Both the position numbers and the translations under genes were made by a program. From an uncultured Pelagibacteraceae bacterium (GTDB lineage Bacteria; Pseudomonadota; Alphaproteobacteria; Pelagibacterales; Pelagibacteraceae): DNA of 64,000 nt. Below the pieces are notes generated by a model, which worked only from the letters and a program-made list of their open reading frames with translations, made no database searches and was not told the DNA's origin. Shown in pieces: positions 36,195-46,192 of this stretch. The stretch's first letter is position 1, and the number at the start of each line of letters is the position of its first letter. The stretch spans positions 1 to 64,000 of the forward strand of contig CACAPU010000003.1 of NCBI GenBank assembly GCA_902534465.1. Direction: 5' to 3'.

Positions 36195-38198
36195 TAAATT
36201 AAGCCATTCTTTTTGGGATATAATTCTAATTCCTAAATTTTTAGCTTGTTCTATTTTTTTACTTGTGGGTTTTTCTCCAACTATTAAATATTTTAATTTT
36301 TTATTTACCGAACTTACTACTGATCCAGAATTTTTTTCTATTAAAGATTTTGCCTCAGCTCTACTCATATCTGATAGCTTACCTGTAAACATAAATGTAT
36401 TATTTAAAAGTTTACCATTTTTATTTAATTTGAGATCAGAAATATTTAAAATTAAAGATAGCTTTTCAATCACACTATAGTTTAATTTATTTTTAAAAAA
36501 TTTTTTTAAAGAGTTTATTTGCGTATCTCCAATTCCGTCTATATTTAAAAATTCATTCAACTTATTTTTATCAACAAAACTCATGAAATTTTTTAAAGAC
36601 TTGGTATAATCTGCTAAAAGTTTTGCATTTTCTATACCGATATGTCTTATCCCAATAGCATATAAAAATCTTTCAAATGAAACTTTTTTGGATTGATCTA
36701 TTGAGTATTTTAAATTTGATACTGAAAGATTTCCCCAACCATCCAAGTTTGAAATTTTGTTATAGTCTAAATTATATATATCTTGTGGAAATCTAATTAA
36801 GTTTAGGTCCCAAAAATTTTCTACTACTTTTTTTCCAAGACCATCAATATTCATTGCTTCTTTAGATATAAAATGCTTAATTTTTTCAATTGCAATTTTT
36901 TCGCAATCATAACCTTCATTAGTGCATCTTCTTACAGCATCATATTTTTTTGTTATTCTGTTAAGCTCTTTAATAGTTTCTGATCCGCAGGAGGGGCATT
37001 TACTAGGAAATATAAATTTATTTGATTTTCTATTTCTTTTTTTTAAATCTACATGTATGACATGTGGAATCACATCTCCAGCTCTCTCTATTTTGACTGT
37101 ATCTCCAATTCTTATATCTTTTCTAATTATTTCATCTTCATTGTGAAGTGTAGCATTTGAGACCACAACTCCTCCAATATTTACTGGTTTTATTCTTGCA
37201 ACTGGTGTTAACGCACCAGTTCTACCAACTTGAACACTTATATCCGTTATTTGAGAATATGCGCTATCTGCAGAAAATTTATGAGCTATTGCCCACCTAG
37301 GCGAATTTGCAGTAAAACCTAATCTTTTTTGAAGTTCAAGACTATTAATTTTATAAACTAAACCATCGACATCATATTCTAAATTAAATCTATTGTTTTC
37401 AAATTTTTTGTGAAAATTAACTAAATCATTAATAGTTTTTAATATTTTATTATGCTCGTTAATCTTAAATCCCCATTTTTTTAATGAAATTAAAAAATCT
37501 GATTGTTTCGTTATTGTATCATTATTGAAATAACCATAAGTGTATGCAGTAAAATTTAATGGAATTTTTTTTGTTTCTTCAGGGTTTTTTTGTCTTAATG
37601 AGCCAGATGCTGCATTTCTTGGATTTGCAAAATTATTTTTTAATTTTTTAAAATCATTTTTTTTTATAAAAACTTCTCCTCTTATATCAATATCTTTCGG
37701 GAAATCCTTGTAAGAAATTTTCTTTGGTATATCCTTAATCGTTTTTAAATTTTCTGTGATAACTTCTCCTGAGGAACCATCTCCTCTTGAAGTACCCATA
37801 ACCAATAAGCCATTTTTATAAGTTAATGATGCTGAAATACCATCTATTTTTGGCTCAACACTATACTCAATTTTTATTTTTTTATTTAAATAATTAAAAA
37901 TTTTTTTTTCAAAATTTTCTAGGTCTTCCGTGCTAAAAGCATTTGACAATGATAACATTTTTACTCTGTGATTAAATTTAATAAAATTTTTGGAAGGTTC
38001 GTAGCCTAGAGAATTTGATGGGGACAAATCACTTTTTAAAAATATGTATTTTTTTTCAAGATCTAATATTTCTTTTTTAATCTCATCATAATCTTTATCT
38101 GATATTTCAGGTGAACTATTTTCAAAGTATAACTTATTGTGTTTGGTTAATTCTTTAATTTTTTTTTTATAATATTTTTGAATTTCCTTATCAGTCAT
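36186..38198 (-). CDS. ligA: NAD-dependent DNA ligase
   Basis: It seals nicks in replication and repair. The adenylated lysine is Lys117 in EPKIDG. An N-terminal Ia domain (LSPSNSLGYEPSKN, HRVKMLSLSNAF) precedes the adenylation domain. The OB-fold region includes RIGDTVKIERAGDVIPHVIH, a four-cysteine zinc finger contains CPSCGSE and CTNEGYDC, then HhH repeats follow. The final BRCT domain (about 595-670) has FTGKLSDMSRAEAKSLIEKN. At 670 residues it is complete. It is last of the long division-cluster strand and follows bamD by nine bases. Stops of ligA and pepP overlap. Confidence 0.97.
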   Translation of the reverse strand: MTDKEIQKYYKKKIKELTKHNKLYFENSSPEISDKDYDEIKKEILDLEKKYIFLKSDLSPSNSLGYEPSKNFIKFNHRVKMLSLSNAFSTEDLENFEKKIFNYLNKKIKIEYSVEPKIDGISASLTYKNGLLVMGTSRGDGSSGEVITENLKTIKDIPKKISYKDFPKDIDIRGEVFIKKNDFKKLKNNFANPRNAASGSLRQKNPEETKKIPLNFTAYTYGYFNNDTITKQSDFLISLKKWGFKINEHNKILKTINDLVNFHKKFENNRFNLEYDVDGLVYKINSLELQKRLGFTANSPRWAIAHKFSADSAYSQITDISVQVGRTGALTPVARIKPVNIGGVVVSNATLHNEDEIIRKDIRIGDTVKIERAGDVIPHVIHVDLKKRNRKSNKFIFPSKCPSCGSETIKELNRITKKYDAVRRCTNEGYDCEKIAIEKIKHFISKEAMNIDGLGKKVVENFWDLNLIRFPQDIYNLDYNKISNLDGWGNLSVSNLKYSIDQSKKVSFERFLYAIGIRHIGIENAKLLADYTKSLKNFMSFVDKNKLNEFLNIDGIGDTQINSLKKFFKNKLNYSVIEKLSLILNISDLKLNKNGKLLNNTFMFTGKLSDMSRAEAKSLIEKNSGSVVSSVNKKLKYLIVGEKPTSKKIEQAKNLGIRIISQKEWLNLLD

Positions 38199-38207
38199 TT
38201 ATCTCAA

Positions 38208-39047
38208 TTACTTTAATAATTCTTTAAATTTATTAAGTAAAGATTTTTGCTTTTTGAAATCTTTGTCCAGTTTAGGGTTTTTATAATTTTTATTTAAAAT
38301 TTTATATGACCTTTCATACCATTCACTTGATTGGTAATTATAACCCAATAAAACTGTATATTTTTTTGCCTCATCTACGAGGCCTAACTTGTAGTTTAAT
38401 TCAACTAATCTATATAAAGCTTCTTCCACGTAAATAGTAGTATCGTATTCATTTACTATTTTTTTATATCTATTCATTGCTGGTATCCATTTCTCTCGAT
38501 CTAAATAATATTTTGCAAGATATAACTCTTTAGATGCTAAAATTTCCTCAATAAGTTCAAGTTTAAAATTCGCATCTTCAGCAAATTCGGTATTAGGAAA
38601 ATCTTTAATAATTAAATTAAAATATTCTTTTGCCTTTATGATCTCCCCAAGATCTTTTTTCTCATCTATAATCTGATTATAATGGCATATAGCCAAAAGA
38701 TAGTAAGCATAATCAGTATTTGGGTGGTTTTTGTATTTGTCTAAAAATCTTTCTAATTCTAGTATTGAGTCATCAAAATATAGTTGAGAATAATATGCAT
38801 AGGCAGCCATTAAAGTTGATCTGGGTGCCCAAACTGACTGTGGGTATAATAACTCAACCTCATTAAATTTTTTTACAGCAAAAAATATATCTCCTTTGTT
38901 AAACTCTTTCATTCCTTCGTTATAAGCTTCTATCATTTGCATTTCTAAGTTATCTTCTTTAATTATAGAAATTCTTTCCTCTTTTTCTGAACAAGAACTT
39001 AAAATTATTAGTATAAAAAATAATTTTAAAAAGTTACAAATTTTCAT
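38208..39047 (-). CDS. bamD: outer membrane assembly lipoprotein BamD
   Basis: This lipoprotein is an essential subunit of the beta-barrel assembly machine on the inner face of the outer membrane. The lipobox is clear: FFILIILSSCSEKEE, with lipidation at Cys19. TPR repeats cover about residues 40-230, including YNEGMKEFNKGDIFFAVKKF and VELLYPQSVWAPRSTLMAAY. At 279 residues it has family length. It follows lpxC, an unusual but known neighbour arrangement in alphaproteobacteria. An AT-only hairpin in the 38-base gap (39062-39080) has no following T run, so it is not called a terminator. Confidence 0.93.
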   Translation of the reverse strand: MKICNFLKLFFILIILSSCSEKEERISIIKEDNLEMQMIEAYNEGMKEFNKGDIFFAVKKFNEVELLYPQSVWAPRSTLMAAYAYYSQLYFDDSILELERFLDKYKNHPNTDYAYYLLAICHYNQIIDEKKDLGEIIKAKEYFNLIIKDFPNTEFAEDANFKLELIEEILASKELYLAKYYLDREKWIPAMNRYKKIVNEYDTTIYVEEALYRLVELNYKLGLVDEAKKYTVLLGYNYQSSEWYERSYKILNKNYKNPKLDKDFKKQKSLLNKFKELLK

Positions 39048-39085
39048 TGAAGAATCTTAACAGAATTTTTTTAAAATTCTAATTT

Positions 39086-40012
39086 TTATGCAATTGATTT
39101 TAAATTATGACGGTTACTTACAATCGAGTGAGGTAAGCTTTTACCCTTTATCTCAAGCAAAGAATAATTTCTATTATCGCTAAAAACCTTTCTTAATAAT
39201 TTGTTTGTCAAACTGTGACCACCATATCTACATTTAACAGATCCAATTATTCTATAGCCAACTAAATATAAATCACCCATACAATCAAGTATTTTATGAT
39301 TTACAAATTCTTTTTCATTTCGGAGACCTCCTTGATTTAAAATTTTATCATCTTTTACAACAATCGCATTATCTAGTGATCCACCTTTACCTAAACCTAA
39401 CTTTTTGAGTTTCTCTATATCTTCATAAAGACAAAATGTTCTTGAATTAAAAACATCATTTAAATCGTCTTCAAAAACGTTAACTTTATTCTTTTGACTT
39501 TTGATTAATTGGTTTTTGAAATTAACTTCATACTCTATCTCTAAAGTTGTATTAGATTTATCGATAGATATATATTTATCTCCTTCTACGAATTCTATAA
39601 AATTATTTATCTTAACTAGTTTAATAGGTACATCACTACTTTTTAGACCAGTTTCTTTTATAATCTTTATAAAATCTTTAGCTGAACCATCTAATATTGG
39701 TACTTCTTGTGAGTCTAACTCCACTATTGCATTATCTAATCCAATGCCAAAAAATGCTGCCATTAAGTGTTCAATTGTTGAAACTTTAACACCATACTTA
39801 TTTGATATTGTTGTACAAAGATTTGCATCACTCACATTTTCAAAGTTTGGAATAACTATGTTGTTTAATTTTAAATCTGTTCTTTTGAATATAATACCTG
39901 AATTAGGAAATGATGGTAAGATATTTAAGTTTACATTTTTACCAGTGTGAATACCAACACCAGATAACGAAATTTTATTTGAAATGGTTGTTTGTGATAA
40001 TACTGACATCAC
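39086..40012 (-). CDS. lpxC: UDP-3-O-acyl-N-acetylglucosamine deacetylase
   Basis: It catalyses the committed step of lipid A synthesis. The 308-residue protein starts TISNKISLSGVGIHTGKNV and carries the zinc motifs VSTIEHLMAAFFGIGLDNA (about 77-95) and FVNHKILDCMGDLYLVG (about 235-251), with HSLTNKLLRK (about 263-272) supplying the catalytic histidine region. Two adjacent ATGs exist; the second (40009) removes one residue. It follows ftsA by 59 bases, as in many bacteria where ftsZ would lie between them, though ftsZ is elsewhere here. Confidence 0.96.
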   Translation of the reverse strand: MMSVLSQTTISNKISLSGVGIHTGKNVNLNILPSFPNSGIIFKRTDLKLNNIVIPNFENVSDANLCTTISNKYGVKVSTIEHLMAAFFGIGLDNAIVELDSQEVPILDGSAKDFIKIIKETGLKSSDVPIKLVKINNFIEFVEGDKYISIDKSNTTLEIEYEVNFKNQLIKSQKNKVNVFEDDLNDVFNSRTFCLYEDIEKLKKLGLGKGGSLDNAIVVKDDKILNQGGLRNEKEFVNHKILDCMGDLYLVGYRIIGSVKCRYGGHSLTNKLLRKVFSDNRNYSLLEIKGKSLPHSIVSNRHNLKSIA

Positions 40013-40071
40013 TAAAATATACAGAAATCAGTTTTAGTTTAATATTCAAGTAATATTACAAGAAAATACAA

Positions 40072-41238
40072 CTATTTTGAAAATAGGTTGAAAAAACTTT
40101 CAAAAATCCCTGATTTTTTATACTTTTTTTTTGTTTGTGTGTAAGAACTTTCGTTACTTTTAAAATAATTTAGACCAGACTCACATATTAATGAATCTTT
40201 CTCATCAAAAAATATTAGTTCTGAAAGTACTTTTTGTTCATTAAAATTGAATGAATTTGACAATATTTTAGAACCACTGCCAATAAATATTACATGAAAT
40301 TTATGAATTGTATTTGTATTTATATAAGGATTATTTGAATAAATCGATAAATTTATTATTTCTTTAACTCTTTCTTCTATTACTTGTTTCAATAATTGAA
40401 CTGAATTTTTTCTATTTAAAATTTTTTTAAATGGATTCATATTATTTAAAATACTTTTATTTAAATATAGTTGATCCTCATTTTTATTAAAATTTATTTT
40501 TAACTCTTCGGAATATTTATAATCTAAATTTAAAATTTTTGAGATATCTTTGGTAATTGTATTACCTCCGATTGCTATTGTATTAAAATATTTAAATTTG
40601 TTATTATTTAAAATAACACAACAAGTTTTATTAAAACCGATATCCAAAAATATTAAATTCTTTTTATTTCTAAATTTTTGATTATAGAAAAATGTCTTCA
40701 CATAGGTTGAGCAATATAAATTTGATATATTTAAATTATTTTTTTTAAAAACATCATAAATTTTTTTTGTAATGTTTTTGCTTAAACAGAGAAATTTAAT
40801 TTCAAGAATTAAAGATTTAATTTTTAATTCTTTATTAATTTCCTCCAATTTTTTTTTTTCATCGATAGTGATACTATTAATTTTAAGATGAATTACTTGA
40901 TCTTTGAAATAATTTTGTGAAACTATAAAATGAGCCTCTTCAATTAAATTTTCATAAACTAATTCTAATTTGGTCTGTTGATCAAAAACTTTTTTTATAC
41001 TTACATCAACAGAATAATAATCAGTCGAATCATACAATACGATGACATTTTCAATGTGAGTAGATAAGTACTTCTCAGCATTTTTAATCAATTTTATTAA
41101 TGAATTTTCTATACTTGCACCTTCAAGGTTATTAATAATTGTTTCGGTTGAAGAATAAACATTTTTTGACTTTTCATTGTATACCTCTAATCTAAGATTT
41201 TTTGATCCAAAATCTATTATAGTCTCTAAATTACTCAT
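40072..41238 (-). CDS. ftsA: cell division protein FtsA
   Basis: This actin-like ATPase tethers FtsZ to the membrane. The phosphate 1 loop region is TIIDFGSKNLRLEVYN (about 6-21), phosphate 2 NLIFLDIGFNKTCCVILN (about 194-211) and the adenosine motif VIFIGSGSKILS (about 325-336). The amphipathic membrane-targeting helix closes the protein: KKSGIFESFFNLFSK. Length 388 is somewhat short. Sequence is divergent even for alphaproteobacteria, with Lys/Asn enrichment. It overlaps ftsQ by eight bases. Normally ftsZ would follow directly, but it does not. Confidence 0.88.
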   Translation of the reverse strand: MSNLETIIDFGSKNLRLEVYNEKSKNVYSSTETIINNLEGASIENSLIKLIKNAEKYLSTHIENVIVLYDSTDYYSVDVSIKKVFDQQTKLELVYENLIEEAHFIVSQNYFKDQVIHLKINSITIDEKKKLEEINKELKIKSLILEIKFLCLSKNITKKIYDVFKKNNLNISNLYCSTYVKTFFYNQKFRNKKNLIFLDIGFNKTCCVILNNNKFKYFNTIAIGGNTITKDISKILNLDYKYSEELKINFNKNEDQLYLNKSILNNMNPFKKILNRKNSVQLLKQVIEERVKEIINLSIYSNNPYINTNTIHKFHVIFIGSGSKILSNSFNFNEQKVLSELIFFDEKDSLICESGLNYFKSNESSYTQTKKKYKKSGIFESFFNLFSK

Positions 41239-41926
41239 TACGATTTGTTAATACAATTTGATTATTTACTCGTAAGTCAACAATTTTAATTTTTCCTAAT
41301 TTATTATTATTTAATAATTCTTTATAAATAAATATTGATTTCTCAATTTTTTTTGATGGAAGTTTCACCAAAAGCCCATCTGAAAATGATAAATCCCATC
41401 TTTTATTTTTAAAATAATAATATTTTTCGATTTTATTTACTTCTAAACCATTAATATTTAAAATTTTCTGTAAATTTAAAAACTCATTTATTTCAAAATT
41501 TCCAAATATTTCGGGTATTTTATTTTTTTCTATAATTTGATTTGAATTAATAAACTTTCCATTTTGGCCTATAAAAAAATTTTCTCCTTCTTTAAAAGTT
41601 TTTCCGAGTATTACTGTTTTAGATAAATTGATATTTATTGTGGAAGGTATAACTTTATTTACATATATATTTTCTAAAAATTTATATTTACTTAATTTTT
41701 CTAAAACTCTATCTTCGCTTAATTTAAAAATATTAATATTTTGAAAATTTTTAAGATCAATTTCTATCATTTTTTTTTCATTACTAGATAGCCCATTTAT
41801 ATTTATTATCTTTAAACCAAACAGATCATGATAATTTTTTAAGAATTGAAAATTAAATACTGAACTTAAAAAAATAAAAAAAAACAAGTATAAATATATT
41901 CTATATTTACTTATTGATTGAAGCAT
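41231..41926 (-). CDS. ftsQ: cell division protein FtsQ
   Basis: This bitopic divisome protein links early and late division proteins. An N-terminal helix (about 10-28, IYLYLFFFIFLSSVFNFQFL) precedes the POTRA domain beginning IKIININGLSSNEKKMIEID, with the beta domain following (GKFINSNQIIEKNKIPEIFG, SFSDGLLVKLPS). At 231 residues it is short but complete. It is divergent and was named partly by position between ddl and ftsA. Its ends overlap both neighbours (20 and 8 bases), indicating coupling. Confidence 0.85.
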   Translation of the reverse strand: MLQSISKYRIYLYLFFFIFLSSVFNFQFLKNYHDLFGLKIININGLSSNEKKMIEIDLKNFQNINIFKLSEDRVLEKLSKYKFLENIYVNKVIPSTININLSKTVILGKTFKEGENFFIGQNGKFINSNQIIEKNKIPEIFGNFEINEFLNLQKILNINGLEVNKIEKYYYFKNKRWDLSFSDGLLVKLPSKKIEKSIFIYKELLNNNKLGKIKIVDLRVNNQIVLTNRNE

Positions 41927-42827
41927 CTTCCATTATTTCCTCTATAAGTCTTTTAAAACTAATTTTTTGGTGACTTGCAATTTCTGGGACCAAAGAAAGT
42001 GAGGTCATGCCAGGTTGAGTATTAAGTTCCAATAAATAAAATTTGTTATTGTAAAACCTAAAATCAGACCTAGATACGCCTCTACATTTTAATAGTTTAT
42101 GTGCTTTCATAGCTATAGAGTTAACTTTCTTAAAATTTTCATGACTTATATTTACTGGTATAATATGTTCTGTTTTAGCACTTGCACTATATTTTGCTTT
42201 GTAATCGTAAAATTTTCTTTTTGGTTTTAGCTCTATAATTCCAAGTTTTTTATTTCCTAGAATTGCTGCCTGGATTTCTCTTCCTGGAATATATTTTTCT
42301 ATTAAAATTTCTTTAAATTTTTCTAGTTTATTTAAATTAGAAATAAAATTTTTTTTATAAGTTATATATACTCCAACACTTGAGCCTTCATTAATTGGTT
42401 TTAAAACAACTGGAAATTTCAACTTTTGATCAACTTTTTTAATAATATTTTTAAAATTGATATTATTTTTAAATTGAAATTTAATATATGGAGGTGTCAG
42501 AATTTTATTTTTAATAAATATTTTTTTAGATATTTCTTTATCAATTGCAAGTGATGAAGATAGCACACCTGAATGAGTATATTTAATTTCTTCAGACTCA
42601 AGTATCGCCTGAATAAAACCATCCTCTCCATATCTACCATGCAAAAGATTTAAAACCAAATCTGGTCTGAATTTTCTTAATTTTTTTACAAAATTTCCAT
42701 CAGGTTCAGTTAATAAAATATTATATTTTCTATCTTTTTTTAATTCTTTAATAACGCTTTTTGCTGTTATTAAACTAATCTCTCTTTCATTTGAGTATCC
42801 ACCAGCTAAAGTTAATATCTTAATCAC
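41907..42827 (-). CDS. ddl: D-alanine-D-alanine ligase
   Basis: This ATP-grasp enzyme joins two D-alanines for peptidoglycan. The N-terminus has LAGGYSNEREISLITAKSVI (about 6-25). Central conserved motifs include LLHGRYGEDGFIQAILESEE (about 61-80), LKPINEGSSVGVYIT (about 142-156) and FYLLELNTQPGMTSLSLVPE (about 264-283). At 306 residues the length is correct. It shares one base with murB upstream and overlaps ftsQ downstream by 20 bases. It belongs to the cluster's standard order murC-murB-ddl-ftsQ. Confidence 0.95.
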   Translation of the reverse strand: MIKILTLAGGYSNEREISLITAKSVIKELKKDRKYNILLTEPDGNFVKKLRKFRPDLVLNLLHGRYGEDGFIQAILESEEIKYTHSGVLSSSLAIDKEISKKIFIKNKILTPPYIKFQFKNNINFKNIIKKVDQKLKFPVVLKPINEGSSVGVYITYKKNFISNLNKLEKFKEILIEKYIPGREIQAAILGNKKLGIIELKPKRKFYDYKAKYSASAKTEHIIPVNISHENFKKVNSIAMKAHKLLKCRGVSRSDFRFYNNKFYLLELNTQPGMTSLSLVPEIASHQKISFKRLIEEIMEDASINK

Positions 42828-43735
42828 TATTCAACTACCACAATTTCTAGTTCTAATTTTACGCCTGTTTTTTTTTCAACTTTTTCTTTTACAAAATTAA
42901 TTAAAGACTTCATATCTTTAGATTTTGCATTTTTTTTATTTACGAAAAAGTTTGCATGTTTTTCAGAAATAAATGCATCCCCATAATTTTTTTCGATAGA
43001 GACGCTTGATCTAATCAACTCCCATACTTTTTTATCAGTTTGATTGATTGGATTTTTAAAAGTACTTCCACTAGTCTTTATTTTGGTTGGTTGAGCTATT
43101 TCTTTTTTTTTAATTAATTCATTCATATATTTATTTATTTCTAAGCTATCTTTTCCTTTTCCTTTGAAAGTAGCGCTCAAAAAGATTAAATCTTTCGATA
43201 AGTCAATTGATCTATAATTAAAATTAATTTTATTTGCTGGTATACTTTTTACAACTCCTTGAAAATCTACTAATTGGATTGAAACAAGAACATCTTTAAA
43301 TTCTTTTTTAAAACAACCAGAATTCATTCTAATACCACCACCAATAGACCCTGGTATACATGACATAAATTCTAACCCTGAAATATTGTTGTCCTTGGCA
43401 AATTCTGAAACTTTTTTTTGAGAAACAGCAGTTCCAGCAATAATTGTAGTTTCATTTAACAATGAAATCTTGGAAAAATTTTTTCCTAACTTTATTATAG
43501 TTCCTTGATAGGTTTCATCACTAAATAACACATTAGAACCATTACCTAAAATAAATATTTTCCCTCGTAAAGCATATAATTTGAGATATTCTATTAAACC
43601 TTTTAAAGAATTTGGTTTGAATAAAATTCTCGTTTTTCCACCTATATTAAACCAATTTAAATTTTTAATACTTTGATCGAAAAAGATATTTCCATCTAAT
43701 AATAACGCAGACTTTTTTAAATCTTCAATTTCCAT
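42827..43735 (-). CDS. murB: UDP-N-acetylenolpyruvoylglucosamine reductase
   Basis: This FAD enzyme completes UDP-MurNAc synthesis. The FAD contacts are FILGNGSNVLFSD (about 56-68) and SCIPGSIGGGIRMNSGCF (about 124-141). The catalytic serine region is KIKTSGSTFKNPINQ (about 218-232) and the C-terminal SEKHANFFVNKKNAKSKD is typical. At 302 residues it is the short type II-like form. It overlaps murC by 11 bases and ddl by one. Confidence 0.95.
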   Translation of the reverse strand: MEIEDLKKSALLLDGNIFFDQSIKNLNWFNIGGKTRILFKPNSLKGLIEYLKLYALRGKIFILGNGSNVLFSDETYQGTIIKLGKNFSKISLLNETTIIAGTAVSQKKVSEFAKDNNISGLEFMSCIPGSIGGGIRMNSGCFKKEFKDVLVSIQLVDFQGVVKSIPANKINFNYRSIDLSKDLIFLSATFKGKGKDSLEINKYMNELIKKKEIAQPTKIKTSGSTFKNPINQTDKKVWELIRSSVSIEKNYGDAFISEKHANFFVNKKNAKSKDMKSLINFVKEKVEKKTGVKLELEIVVVE

Positions 43736-45125
43736 TAAAAAAATCTTTTAAATTTTTCATCCAGTTAGATATTGATCCTGCTCCCATTCCTATATAAATT
43801 TTTCCTCCAAATGCGTTTTGTTTTACAAATCTTTTTAAATAAAATTCATCTTCAATTTGTATTAATTTAACTTTAGAGTTTTTTATTATTAGCTTAGCAA
43901 AAGAATTATAGGTAAAATTCAGTTTTATTTTTTCGTTAGCAGTATAAATTGGGCACAACAAAACAGTATCTGCCATATTAAAGCACTTTGAAAACTCATA
44001 TTTTAAATTTTTTACTCGTGAAATTCTATGGGGTTGAAAAATACAGACAATTTCTTTGTTTTTATATACACTCTTTACTCCACTTAATACTGAACTTATT
44101 TCTGTTGGGTGATGAGCATAATCATCATAAAAACTTACTTTTAAATAATCAAATAAGTGAGTAAATCTTCTTTGAACACCTTTGAAATTTAAGAGACCAA
44201 GTTTTATATATTTCTCAGGTAGACCAATTGTAAACGCAAGTGCTGCTGCCGCTGCTGCATTCCTTATATTGTGAATTCCAATCATTGGAAGCTGAATATT
44301 TTTAATGATTTTTTTTTTACTTGGTATATTTATTTTCATATCAAAACTGGAGATTTTAAAGTTTTGTTTAATATTTTTGATTTGAAAATTTGATGCTTTA
44401 TCCACACCATAAGTATAAAAATTTTTATTTTTTGATTTAACTAAAACACCTTTCAAATTTTTATCATCATTACAAATAAAACCTTTGCCCAAAGAAGGTA
44501 TTTTTTCTATAAATTCTAAAAAACTTCTTTTAAGGTTTGATATATTTTTATAATAATCCAAATGCTCATAATCTAAATTTGTTACAATAGAATATAGAAA
44601 AGGTATTTTTAAAAAACTACCATCTGACTCATCAGATTCTGTCACACACCAATTGCTTTTTCCTAATTTAGCTGAATTACCAAATGAATTTAAAACACCA
44701 CCATTAATTATAGTTGGATCTAAATTACTAATCGAAAAAATATTTGATACTAAAGATGTTGTAGTGGTTTTTCCATGCGAACCAGTAACAACAACATTTC
44801 TCATGAAGGAAACTATATGACCCAACATATCTCCTCTTGTATAAATTGGTAAATTTTTTTTTATTGCTTCCTGGATTTCAGGATTACTTTTTTTGATTGC
44901 TGATGAAATAACCAGAACAGTAGTTTTTTTTATATTTTCTTTTTTATGATTTAAAAATATTTTAATTTTTTTATCATTTAGTCTCTCAATATTTTTATTA
45001 TAAGCAATATCGCTGCCTTGAACTTTATAACCTAAACCATTCATAATTAATGCTAAACCACTCATACCTATACCGCCAATACCGACAAAGTGAATAAGTT
45101 CGTTTTTTCCTAAATCAATTTTCAT
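43725..45125 (-). CDS. murC: UDP-N-acetylmuramate-L-alanine ligase
   Basis: It adds L-alanine to UDP-MurNAc in the cytoplasm. The UDP-binding motif HFVGIGGIGMSGLALIMNG (about 12-30), ATP motif VTGSHGKTTTTSLVSN (about 113-128), and DYAHHPTEISSVLSG (about 336-350) are all present. At 466 residues the length is standard. It overlaps murG upstream and murB downstream by 11 bases each. It is well conserved, in contrast to the division proteins of this cluster. Confidence 0.97.
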   Translation of the reverse strand: MKIDLGKNELIHFVGIGGIGMSGLALIMNGLGYKVQGSDIAYNKNIERLNDKKIKIFLNHKKENIKKTTVLVISSAIKKSNPEIQEAIKKNLPIYTRGDMLGHIVSFMRNVVVTGSHGKTTTTSLVSNIFSISNLDPTIINGGVLNSFGNSAKLGKSNWCVTESDESDGSFLKIPFLYSIVTNLDYEHLDYYKNISNLKRSFLEFIEKIPSLGKGFICNDDKNLKGVLVKSKNKNFYTYGVDKASNFQIKNIKQNFKISSFDMKINIPSKKKIIKNIQLPMIGIHNIRNAAAAAALAFTIGLPEKYIKLGLLNFKGVQRRFTHLFDYLKVSFYDDYAHHPTEISSVLSGVKSVYKNKEIVCIFQPHRISRVKNLKYEFSKCFNMADTVLLCPIYTANEKIKLNFTYNSFAKLIIKNSKVKLIQIEDEFYLKRFVKQNAFGGKIYIGMGAGSISNWMKNLKDFFNGN

Positions 45126-46188
45126 TTATTAGTCTAGTAAGCTTAACTTTATTTTTTTTCCAATTATCTTCTTTGGTTAATTGAATTAAATTATTTTTTT
45201 TGGAAAAGTATTCATTTTGATTTTCAAATATATTATTTAGCAAGTTTATAAAATTATTTTCATTAATATCTTTTTGCATAATTAACCAACAACAATTTTT
45301 TTTTTTGTAAAAATCTGCATTATAGTATTGATGATTATCTTTAGCATACGGAAATGGAATTGCCACAAATGGAATATTCAGATAACTTAATTCTGAAACT
45401 ACTGACGCGCCAGAACGAGTAATAGCTAAATCATAATTTACAGCTTTTATTAATAATTTATCATCAAAATCAAATAAATCGTGATCTATTTGATTTTTTA
45501 TATATAAATTTTTTAGATTTTCTCTCGATTTTTGATCAGTTACCTGCTGTAAAACTTTTATATTTTGAGTTTTGGAAAGTTTTATTATCATCTTTGAAAT
45601 AAAAACATCAAAAAATTTAGCACCTTGACTTCCTCCTATAATTAAAATTTTTTTTTGATGTTCAAAATTTTTTTTAACATTTTTTTGATATTCATAAATT
45701 TCCTTTCTAAGTAATGGCTTAATTAAATATACTTTTTTATCTTGTTTTTTAGGAACTTTTTTTAAATTCATATCATAACAAATAATTTTTTTTGCAAAAT
45801 ATGAAGTTAATCGATTTGCTCTTCCTAAAATAGAGTTAGGTTCAAAAACAAAAATTTTGATTTTCATTAAATGCGATGCCAAAGATAAAGGTATAGACAT
45901 ATACCCCCCTGTGCTAATTAAAATATTAAAATTATTTTTTTTGAGATATCTGTAGGATTTAAATATTGAATAACAGAATTTTATTAAATTGTACGGTATT
46001 AAAAATAAATTTGATAATATATTTGGCACATCGATTAATGAAAAATTATAACTACTATTGATGTACCTAGATCCTCTTATATCTGTTACAATGTGAACTT
46101 CAAAATCATCTTTTAGAGAGTCATATAAACTTAGTGAAGGAATCACATGACCACCAGATCCGCCAGTTGCAATAAGTATTTTTTTCAT
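45115..46188 (-). CDS. murG: MurG glycosyltransferase (lipid II synthesis)
   Basis: It adds GlcNAc to lipid I at the membrane's inner face. The N-terminal ATGGSGGHVIPSLSLYDSL (residues 7-25) and the donor-binding GGSQGAKFFDVFI (about 183-195) and RSGASVVSELSYLNIPFVAI (about 254-273) motifs fit. The DNHQYYNADF segment is also conserved. At 357 residues it is complete. It sits between ftsW (four-base gap) and murC (11-base overlap). Confidence 0.96.
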   Translation of the reverse strand: MKKILIATGGSGGHVIPSLSLYDSLKDDFEVHIVTDIRGSRYINSSYNFSLIDVPNILSNLFLIPYNLIKFCYSIFKSYRYLKKNNFNILISTGGYMSIPLSLASHLMKIKIFVFEPNSILGRANRLTSYFAKKIICYDMNLKKVPKKQDKKVYLIKPLLRKEIYEYQKNVKKNFEHQKKILIIGGSQGAKFFDVFISKMIIKLSKTQNIKVLQQVTDQKSRENLKNLYIKNQIDHDLFDFDDKLLIKAVNYDLAITRSGASVVSELSYLNIPFVAIPFPYAKDNHQYYNADFYKKKNCCWLIMQKDINENNFINLLNNIFENQNEYFSKKNNLIQLTKEDNWKKNKVKLTRLINEN

Positions 46189-46192
46189 AAAA

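Noticed and set aside
39062-39080. Perfect 8-bp hairpin between lpxC and bamD
   Set aside because: The stem is almost all A-T and no T run follows on the minus strand; such dyads are expected by chance in this composition.
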